Positions 5,232 to 10,365 of a DNA stretch of 10,365 nucleotides are shown one piece after another. Below the pieces are notes generated by a model. It did no database searches. It saw nothing but the letters and a program-made list of their open reading frames with translations, and was not told the origin of the DNA. The DNA is from Clostridia bacterium (GTDB lineage Bacteria > Bacillota > Clostridia > Oscillospirales > CAG-272). The stretch is taken from NCBI GenBank assembly GCA_017520365.1, contig JAFXFQ010000018.1:1-10365 (forward strand), given 5' to 3'. Every line of letters begins with the position of its first letter. Within the stretch, counting starts at the first letter, position 1. Made by a program: the position numbers and the translations under genes.

Positions 5232-6881
5232 TCACAGCCAGCCGCCGAGGTCGTCTGCGGGGGAGGATTTTTTCTCTCCTGCCTTCATAGTCTCAACGGT
5301 GACAGTTGCAACGCCGTCTGTGATCTTTGCCAAAGCAAAAGCCTTTGCAACAGCAGACTTTGATTCCTCAGACTTGAACATCATCGCCGCAAAGGGCTCT
5401 GTTCTGAGGATGAGCCTCTTACCGTCTCTCGAAACGTAGGCCTCGGAGCTCATAAGAAAGCTTGCAAGTCCGCGGTTCGTTCCGTCAAGTCTACCCACTG
5501 CCTCGCTGATATCGCGGACCTTATCATAGCCACCGTCGCCCTCGCTCTTTGCCGCAGGTTCGGGAGCGGGCGCTGCCACGGGGGCAGGCGCGGATGTCGG
5601 TGCAGGTGAAGGTACAGGTGCAGGTGCGCTGTCACAAACGGGAGCAGGCGCGAAGACTGCCTCTTCTCTTTCAGGTACGGCAACAGGTGCCGGTGCCGCT
5701 GTCTCTGCCTGTACAGGGCGGGAGACGGGGGTACCCAAAGAAACCTCATCCTCAAGCTTTGAAAGACGGGCCGCGAGAGAATCCACGGAGGTATCAAGCT
5801 CGGGACGGCACATACGAAGGAATGAAAACTCCGCCGTGGTCCTCTTTGTCGATGGGTCACGGGTCATTCTCATCATGCCGTCATCCAGCACCTTACAGTG
5901 ATAAACAAGCTCTGCAAGACTGAACAGCTTTGCCGTTTCAAGAAGCTTTTTAGTCTCCTCTCCCGTAAGGTCAAGGTACTCCTTGGGATCCTCGGTGTAT
6001 TTGGAGACCAGCATATCACGGGCTACCGATATAAGCTCCTTCCAGAAAACGGAGAGGTCCTTTGAGGAATATACCACATCTCTGATAACTCTGAAAAGTG
6101 CGGCCATATCGCCCCTTGAAACGCTGACCATACATTCAAGAGCCTTGTCATAGCCTGAAAGACCCAGTATCTGGCCCACCTTTTCGGCAGTTACATCAGC
6201 ACCGCCGGAGGAGCAAAGCTCAAAGAGGCCTATGGCATCGCGCATACCGCCCTCTGCCTGTCTGCCGATGAGAAGAGCCGCCTCTTCATCAAGGCATATA
6301 CCCTCGTTCTTTGCGATATAGGCGAGGTTTTCCGCAATTATCTTCATATCGATGCGGCGGAAATCGTAGCGCTGACAGCGGGAGACGATGGTGGCGGGCA
6401 CCTTATGGAACTCCGTTGTGGCAAGAATGAAAATAACGTGCTCGGGGGGCTCCTCTATAGTTTTGAGAAGTGCGTTGAAGGCTGAGGCGGAAAGCATATG
6501 CACCTCGTCGATGATATACACCTTCTTTTTCAGCATTGATGGCATATAAACTGCCTTGTCGCAGATATCGCGGATATCGTCAACGCCGTTGTTGGATGCG
6601 GCATCAAGCTCGATAACGTCAGGAGCAAGGCCGGCATCTATATCAAGGCAGGAGCGGCACGAGAGGCAGGGAGAACCGTTTTGGGGGTTCTCACAGTTGA
6701 CGGCCTTGGCAAGTATCTTTGCCGAGGAGGTCTTACCGGTACCTCTTGAGCCGCAGAAAAGATATGCGTGGCTGGTTCTGCCCTCTTTTACCTGAAAGCT
6801 GAGAACGTCTGTTATATGCCTCTGTCCGCACACACGGTCAAAGGTGGCGGGACGGTATTTTCTGTATAATGCCTGATGCAT
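5232..6881 (-). CDS. dnaX: DNA polymerase III subunit gamma/tau
   Basis: A 549-residue clamp-loader ATPase that loads the beta clamp for replication. The N-terminus MHQALYRKYRPATFDRVCGQ is the family opening. Walker A is GSRGTGKTS at 44-52, the zinc site C63/C72/C75/C78, Walker B region DEVH at 125-128, and the SRC motif at 167-169. Residues 170-385 are the lid and collar domains. About 400-465 is a Pro/Ala-rich linker with many APAPV-type repeats, and the last 85 residues form a short C-terminal domain. I chose ATG 6881 over the in-frame ATG at 6938 because the earlier start would begin inside the SRP RNA and adds 19 non-family residues. An AAAGGGA site lies upstream. No clear slippery heptamer for a gamma frameshift was seen. 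The start is only 26 bases from the SRP RNA T-run, so the gene may depend on read-through. Confidence 0.96.
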   Translation of the reverse strand: MHQALYRKYRPATFDRVCGQRHITDVLSFQVKEGRTSHAYLFCGSRGTGKTSSAKILAKAVNCENPQNGSPCLSCRSCLDIDAGLAPDVIELDAASNNGVDDIRDICDKAVYMPSMLKKKVYIIDEVHMLSASAFNALLKTIEEPPEHVIFILATTEFHKVPATIVSRCQRYDFRRIDMKIIAENLAYIAKNEGICLDEEAALLIGRQAEGGMRDAIGLFELCSSGGADVTAEKVGQILGLSGYDKALECMVSVSRGDMAALFRVIRDVVYSSKDLSVFWKELISVARDMLVSKYTEDPKEYLDLTGEETKKLLETAKLFSLAELVYHCKVLDDGMMRMTRDPSTKRTTAEFSFLRMCRPELDTSVDSLAARLSKLEDEVSLGTPVSRPVQAETAAPAPVAVPEREEAVFAPAPVCDSAPAPVPSPAPTSAPAPVAAPAPEPAAKSEGDGGYDKVRDISEAVGRLDGTNRGLASFLMSSEAYVSRDGKRLILRTEPFAAMMFKSEESKSAVAKAFALAKITDGVATVTVETMKAGEKKSSPADDLGGWL

Positions 6882-6907
6882 ACTCTTTCCCTTTCTCAAA
6901 ATACGAT

Positions 6908-6937
6908 AAAAAACAAGCCGTAAGGTAAGATCATACA
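6908..6937 (-). terminator. Intrinsic terminator of the SRP RNA
   Basis: On the - strand the 3' half of the closing helix (ending CTTACGGCTTG) runs straight into TTTTTT (6913-6908). The partner strand is the 5' end of the RNA about 270 bases away, so the long-range SRP helix itself provides the stem. dnaX begins 26 bases later. Confidence 0.6.
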
Positions 6938-7228
6938 CCCGAAATTCGACATGGGCTTACACGCGACATCGCATCCTCTGCTCCGGACAGGCAACCCTGC
7001 GGCACATCAGCTAAACCGCTTAATGCTGCTTGGTTCCCCACCTGACATGGTTCACAGCCGCCAATTGCGCTGGGACCCGTCCTTCAACACAGAAAAAATG
7101 CGACACAGACCGTACAAGACCAAGCCTCCAAACGGGATGCCACCCCTGCTATAGCGGATTTCAGGTAGAGGAGGCCGCTACACTCCCGGCTGGTATGACC
7201 TTACCCTGCGGCTTGTTTCATTTTTCAC
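6908..7228 (-). ncRNA. ffs: Signal recognition particle RNA, large bacterial type
   Basis: The - strand carries the diagnostic apical segment GTCAGGT-GGGGAACC-AAGCAGC (7046 down to 7025) with its GGAA tetraloop, then GTGCCGCAGGGTTGCCTG. The 5' Alu region includes CCTGAAATCCGCTATAGCAG, which I recognise from Clostridia SRP RNAs. The 5' segment ACAAGCCG...GGTAAGGTCATAC (from about 7216) pairs with the 3' segment GTATGATCTTACC...CGGCTTGT, closing the long helix. The transcript ends in T6 at 6913-6908. About 310-320 nt, consistent with a precursor of the large form known from Bacillus. The RNA scaffolds Ffh for cotranslational targeting of membrane and secreted proteins. Synteny with dnaX supports the call. 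The 5' end is set from the promoter, so it is approximate. Open frames on the + strand here are incidental. Confidence 0.93.
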
Positions 7229-7234
7229 CTTGTC

Positions 7235-7263
7235 ATTGTACCATATTATTTTAATGAATGCAA
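7235..7263 (-). promoter_or_regulatory. Promoter of the SRP RNA gene (extended -10)
   Basis: On the - strand TTGCAT (7263-7258) is followed after exactly 17 bases by TACAAT (7240-7235), preceded by TGG, an extended -10 TGn. The expected start is near 7228, just ahead of the SRP RNA 5' helix. The -35 lies only 7 bases beyond the end of the upstream methyltransferase gene. A vegetative sigma-A type promoter, probably also the main source of dnaX-ybaB-recR transcription. Confidence 0.8.
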
Positions 7264-7270
7264 CTGTTTT

Positions 7271-8347
7271 TTAATTTCTTTTTGCAAAAAGTGTAATATC
7301 CCAGGCAGGAATACACTCCTCGCGGCGAAGATAAAGATCGTGGTCCGGGAGAAGCTCATTTATCTTCTTTGTGAGACTGAAAATGTCCTCCGTTCTGTGG
7401 TAAACGGAAACCGCCATGGCGGGACAGCATCTCTTTATTGTTTCAAGAGCACCCTCTATCGCGTCTGCCTCATCGCCCTCAACGTCAAGCTTTAAAAGAT
7501 CCACTTTTTCTCCCTTTGCTATCTCGTCAACAGTCAAAAGTGGCACAGTTTTGCATTTTGCGCTTTTGGATATTCCCTCTTTTCCGCTTCCGCGGCTTGC
7601 CGAGGACATAAATTCCACAGTCCCCGTCTCCTTTCCCACTGCTGCATTGACTGCCTTTACCTCTGTAAGGGTCTCATTTTCTGCGTATGCCGAAAGCTTC
7701 AGATAAGTCTTCGGATCAGGCTCTACTGCGATGATCCTTTCAGGGCTCAGCACCCTCGCCATCATCTCCGTGCTGTCCCCCTTGTAAGCTCCGCAGTCGA
7801 TAGCGCATGAGTAGCTTTCTCCACCGAGTATATCCTCATAGGAAAGTGCCATACTCTCAGCATTTGCAAGGAGCTTCGGCTCTCCGGAGAGGCGGAATCC
7901 TATCATATCCTCGTATACCTTTCGGGACTCCTCATCGGCAAAAAGCTCGCAGGCAGACTCAATCTCAGACAGATGCTCTGTATAGTATTCATAAGTAAAG
8001 AGCTCGGTACCGTAGAGGGGCACCTCGGGGATAAAAAGAGTGTGTCTTTCGGCAACCGCCTTAATATTTTCGACAACAGACGAAAGAGTTGTGCCGAAGG
8101 CAAGGAGAACAACGAAATCATCGCCGTATTTTTCGCGGATCATTTCTATGCTCTGAACGGGCATATCGCGAAAAGTGCGATTTCTAACAAAATCCGAGCT
8201 TGCAAAAACGCCCTCAACGGGGATATTGAAGCGCCGGCAGACGTCAAGTATCTTATCGGCTCCGTTGCCCGTGCCGTATAAAAAAATGGGACGTGTCTCC
8301 TTTTGCAGCCTCACCCAAAGGCTGTCATCACGGGTAAAGCGTTTCAT
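7271..8347 (-). CDS. FkbM family SAM-dependent methyltransferase with N-terminal Rossmann-like half
   Basis: A 358-residue protein. The C-terminal half (about 175-358) is an FkbM-type methyltransferase: SAM motif I CAIDCGAYKGDSTEMM (181-196), acidic ribose-binding strand IIAVEPDP (205-212), the TVPLLTVDEIA strand (267-277) and KLDVEGDEADAIEGA (286-300). The first 100 residues carry IFLYGTGNGADKILD (21-35), a Gly-rich loop like those in nucleotide-binding proteins that often precede FkbM domains in surface-sugar genes. Start ATG 8347 has a strong AAAGGAG seven bases upstream. It starts 21 bases after the P-loop kinase gene and is probably cotranscribed. No signal peptide or membrane helix is seen. 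FkbM enzymes methylate hydroxyls of polysaccharides, lipids or polyketides; the substrate here is unknown, and no glycosyltransferase cluster lies in the window. Confidence 0.85.
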   Translation of the reverse strand: MKRFTRDDSLWVRLQKETRPIFLYGTGNGADKILDVCRRFNIPVEGVFASSDFVRNRTFRDMPVQSIEMIREKYGDDFVVLLAFGTTLSSVVENIKAVAERHTLFIPEVPLYGTELFTYEYYTEHLSEIESACELFADEESRKVYEDMIGFRLSGEPKLLANAESMALSYEDILGGESYSCAIDCGAYKGDSTEMMARVLSPERIIAVEPDPKTYLKLSAYAENETLTEVKAVNAAVGKETGTVEFMSSASRGSGKEGISKSAKCKTVPLLTVDEIAKGEKVDLLKLDVEGDEADAIEGALETIKRCCPAMAVSVYHRTEDIFSLTKKINELLPDHDLYLRREECIPAWDITLFAKRN

Positions 8348-8368
8348 TGCTTCTCCTTTCGTTTTTTA

Positions 8369-9034
8369 TTATGTAAGACCAAAATGTTTTGCGATTCTTT
8401 CGCAAACATCTTCTCTTGTATCTGTTATATCATTTTCTCTTACAACAGTAAAGAATCCGCTGTTTGCATATTCATCATAGTGCTTTTGGCTGTTTATGAG
8501 AGCAATACCGCGTTTATAATTATCCATAACGGCTTCGTGGTTTTCACAGCTATTGATAACACTCAGAATAAATTGCTTTTCAGGATCACCGCGATCAAAG
8601 AATCGCTCAACACTCATAGATTGCGGTGAAAGCATAACGGCAACGTGATCATAATCTGAAATTTTCTTTAACAAATCAATGGGGATGTTTGTGTCAACGA
8701 TAACTTTTCTGTCCCTTGATATTGAAATCAGCTCGGCTACCTCAAATTCCGCCGCTTCCCTTCCTGTGTTATACATCCATCGCTCATATTCTTCAGGCGA
8801 ACGGTTAACAAATTCTTTCCAATCGATGAGATTTTTAATATAGCACAAATCAGGGTGATTCTCAGGCGTTGCAACCACATCAGATACCTTATTAAAATAA
8901 TTTTCTCCGCAAAAAACCATACCATATCTGTCAGCAAGCATTTTAACCGTAGTGGATTTCCCTGCGTAGGCAGTTCCGGTAATAAAATAAACATTTTTAA
9001 GATAATGCTTCAGAATATTATTCCCAATTTTCAA
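8369..9034 (-). CDS. P-loop kinase-like ATPase, TTG start
   Basis: A 221-residue P-loop NTPase of small-molecule kinase type. Walker A is GTAYAGKST at 20-28, close to the N-terminus as in adenylate or shikimate kinases. KVIVDTNIP (110-118) is a likely Walker B/substrate strand, and FFDRGDPEK (145-153) a basic lid-like segment. I chose TTG at 9034 because GGAGGTG (9047-9041) lies exactly 6 bases upstream. The in-frame ATG at 9100 would add 22 residues, contains the Shine-Dalgarno within its frame, and has no good site. The stop lies 21 bases before the FkbM gene, suggesting one operon. Composition is more AT-rich than dnaX or recR, hinting at an accessory origin. Substrate and pathway are not recognisable from sequence; phosphorylation of a sugar or nucleoside would fit, but that is a guess. 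Confidence 0.75.
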   Translation of the reverse strand: MKIGNNILKHYLKNVYFITGTAYAGKSTTVKMLADRYGMVFCGENYFNKVSDVVATPENHPDLCYIKNLIDWKEFVNRSPEEYERWMYNTGREAAEFEVAELISISRDRKVIVDTNIPIDLLKKISDYDHVAVMLSPQSMSVERFFDRGDPEKQFILSVINSCENHEAVMDNYKRGIALINSQKHYDEYANSGFFTVVRENDITDTREDVCERIAKHFGLT

Positions 9035-9061
9035 GCAAGTCACCTCCGTAAACTCATATAT

Positions 9062-9092
9062 GTCAAATAGCATCAAACGATAAGTCAAATAG
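9062..9092 (-). promoter_or_regulatory. Two 9-bp direct repeats upstream of the kinase-like gene
   Basis: CTATTTGAC on the - strand occurs at 9092-9084 and again at 9070-9062, a period of 22 bases (about two helical turns), ending 27 bases before the TTG start. Each copy contains a TTGAC -35-like core; TTGACT at 9089-9084 could serve as a -35, but no convincing -10 follows. Could be an operator or part of the promoter. Confidence 0.3.
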
Positions 9093-9105
9093 GAAATCAA
9101 GACAA

Positions 9106-9452
9106 AGCCTTACCCCATGATTCGGGGGAAGGTGGCTCCATAAAGTGAAGGTGAGTTTGTCGATTTCTATCTTTCCGGCGCTGAATTTTAATTTTAGTTA
9201 TCTCCATGGGGGAGACGGAAGAGGGTTGACTGCACAAACTTGAAGTTATAGCTGAAATTTTAAGAGGATGGCATTTTTAGTATTGATTCTCTCTTTTTTC
9301 ACACCAATAGACGTATGTTCAGCGTATTCAACCCTCTTCCGTCGCTCCCCGTTCGATAGCGATAATTCATATTTCAGCTCCGGGAATAAACTTCATTCTA
9401 AATTTGACGAGAGAGCAAAGCGCCACCTTCCCCCGAATCATGGGGGAAGGCT
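9106..9452. repeat. 347-bp non-coding inverted-repeat element (MITE-like)
   Basis: The ends are 31-bp inverted repeats: AGCCTTACCCCATGATTCGG and on (9106-9136) against its complement at 9422-9452, with one mismatch. A second perfect 16-bp match, GACGGAAGAGGGTTGA (9214-9229) against 9328-9343, is placed symmetrically around the same centre near 9279, and the sequence between is partly complementary. Two arms of about 125 bases thus flank a unique core of roughly 98 bases. The tips also fold as CCTTCCCCC/GGGGGAAGG hairpins. No credible protein is encoded and no clear target-site duplication is visible. It fills most of the 545-bp gene-free stretch between the kinase-like gene and the amidohydrolase gene. 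Confidence 0.75.
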
Positions 9453-9516
9453 ATGCAACGTGCACCTTCAATTTTTTGCTTGTGCATCAAATTTTGTATT
9501 GGTTCGTGTACTGATG

Positions 9517-9543
9517 GGCGGGAGGGGGAACTCCTCCCCTACG
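9517..9543 (-). repeat. REP-like unit D
   Basis: On the - strand it reads CGTAGGGGAGGAGTTCCCC then CTCCCGCC. It starts with the same CGTAGGG and ends with the same CCCGCC as unit A, forming a GGGAGG/CCTCCC hairpin. It lies 38 bases past the amidohydrolase stop and may contribute to its mRNA 3' end. The middle differs from units A-C. Confidence 0.5.
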
Positions 9544-9580
9544 GTACAGCAATACCATCATACCGACAAAGGCGAACCTA

Positions 9581-10365
9581 TCAATCTTCCAGATTCAAAA
9601 AGCTTGCGGCGTTATTATAGAGGATATCCTCTCTTTCACGCTCGGTGAGGTCGATGGCGAGGAATCGCTCTATTTCCGTATCAAGGGTCTTTACGGGGAA
9701 ATCCGTTCCGAACATTACTCGCTCCGAGCCAAGAATGCCGATCATCTTACCTGCAAACTCAGGAGTCATCGCCCAGAGGGCGCTTGAAGAATCATACCAT
9801 ACTCTTTCGTGGCCTGCGAGGCAGTTTGCAGTTTCGTCCCAGGACATATATCCGCCGAGATGGGCTGCAACCACCTCAAGGCGAGGGAATGTGTCAAGAG
9901 CTTTTCTCAGCTTTCTCGGCTGGGAGAACTGATACTCGGGTCTGTTATCTCCGATATGAAAATATACGGGAATACGACCCTCTACTATCTCATACAGATG
10001 CATCATTCTCGGGTCATCTATATCCACTCCCTGAATATCGGGATGTATCTTCACGCCCTTGAGACCCATTTTGATGCATCGCTCGATCTCAGCCTCCATA
10101 TCGGGAAAGTCCTGATGCATTCCCGCAAAGCCCACGGTCTTGAATCCCTCTTTTTTGGACGCCTCTGCCTGAGCCGCTATGCCGTTATTCACCTTTTCCA
10201 CCTGATGGGCGTTTGTGGCAACGGAAAACAGGAGAAATCCTTCCACCCCCGCCTCTTTTGCGCCCTTTGTCAGTCCCTTATAGGTGCCATCTCCCTCGGA
10301 GACAAACTGATAGAAGGCATTAAGAGCGGTGACAGCCTTTTCGCTGATGGCCTCGGGGTATGTAT
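9581..10365 (-). CDS. Metal-dependent amidohydrolase (amidohydrolase-2 type TIM barrel), 5' end off the window
   Basis: The - strand frame is open from the window edge (10365) to TGA at 9583-9581, giving 260 residues that begin TYPEAISEKAV. A GTG at 10246 is internal: the frame upstream continues with coherent residues (NAFYQFVSEGDGTYKGLTKG). The fold is a TIM-barrel hydrolase with likely active-site positions K105/H107 (GVKIHPD), H136 (VYFHIGD), H168 (VVAAHLGGY) and D221 (MFGTDFP). The usual N-terminal D-x-H-x-H would sit at or just beyond the edge; the cut codon before T ends in AT, compatible with His. Relatives hydrolyse or decarboxylate small ring or amide substrates; the true substrate is unknown. 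The stop precedes REP-like unit D. Confidence 0.88.
   Translation of the reverse strand, partial: TYPEAISEKAVTALNAFYQFVSEGDGTYKGLTKGAKEAGVEGFLLFSVATNAHQVEKVNNGIAAQAEASKKEGFKTVGFAGMHQDFPDMEAEIERCIKMGLKGVKIHPDIQGVDIDDPRMMHLYEIVEGRIPVYFHIGDNRPEYQFSQPRKLRKALDTFPRLEVVAAHLGGYMSWDETANCLAGHERVWYDSSSALWAMTPEFAGKMIGILGSERVMFGTDFPVKTLDTEIERFLAIDLTEREREDILYNNAASFLNLED

Noticed and set aside
5560..5720. Possible minisatellite
   Set aside because: The GCAGGTGC-like repetition is imperfect and matches the APAPV repeats of the DnaX linker; coding low complexity is enough.
5549..5923. Repeat-rich + and - strand frames in the dnaX linker region
   Set aside because: Low-complexity Pro/Ala codons of the dnaX linker create open shadows; the dnaX frame explains them.
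6951..7254. Two overlapping + strand open frames of about 70 codons
   Set aside because: They lie on the opposite strand of the SRP RNA gene and its promoter, whose conserved motifs and pairing explain the sequence.
9268..9648. 126-codon + strand open frame
   Set aside because: It runs through the inverted-repeat element, REP unit D and into the end of the amidohydrolase gene; no protein motif and no ribosome binding site.
9581..10246. GTG at 10246 as the start of the amidohydrolase
   Set aside because: The frame stays open to the window edge with family-like residues upstream, so the true start is outside the window.

Overview
The window looks like a chromosomal segment of a low-to-moderate GC anaerobic Clostridia-type Firmicute, probably a gut Oscillospiraceae/Lachnospiraceae relative. 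This rests on a large (Alu-domain-containing) SRP RNA directly upstream of dnaX, the order dnaX-ybaB-recR, strong GGAGG-type ribosome binding sites, a REP-associated transposase with REP-like palindromes, and other short interspersed hairpin repeats of the kind common in such genomes. The lineage is inferred from content and synteny. No database search was possible.

Layout. At the left edge, on the + strand, lie the last 40 residues of a YfcE-type phosphodiesterase. A Gfo/Idh/MocA-fold protein follows at once, and its active-site motifs resemble the GH109-like branch more than ordinary sugar dehydrogenases. Then comes a visibly AT-rich accessory block (about 1300-2660) with a RAYT transposase, a small nucleotidyltransferase-fold protein and REP-like palindromes, two of them inside the transposase reading frame. 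A perfect 30-bp palindromic terminator closes the block and also ends the convergent icd gene.

From 2710 to 9034 everything is on the - strand. In transcription order from the right: a P-loop kinase-like gene with a TTG start and an FkbM-type methyltransferase gene (probable two-gene operon); the SRP RNA gene with its own well-formed promoter; dnaX, ybaB and recR (clamp-loader subunit, nucleoid-associated protein, recombination mediator); a roughly 200-bp chain of seven adjacent hairpins; and icd (NADP isocitrate dehydrogenase).

The right end holds a 347-bp non-coding inverted-repeat element (9106-9452), another REP-like unit, and the 3' part of a metal-dependent amidohydrolase gene that runs off the window.

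Most genes are housekeeping. SRP RNA, dnaX, ybaB and recR form the conserved core (protein targeting, replication, repair). The unusual material is largely non-coding: four REP-like units, the hairpin chain, palindromes in the dnaX-ybaB gap and the long inverted repeat. I see no CRISPR array, tRNA, rRNA, prophage, toxin-antitoxin pair or recognisable new defence system.
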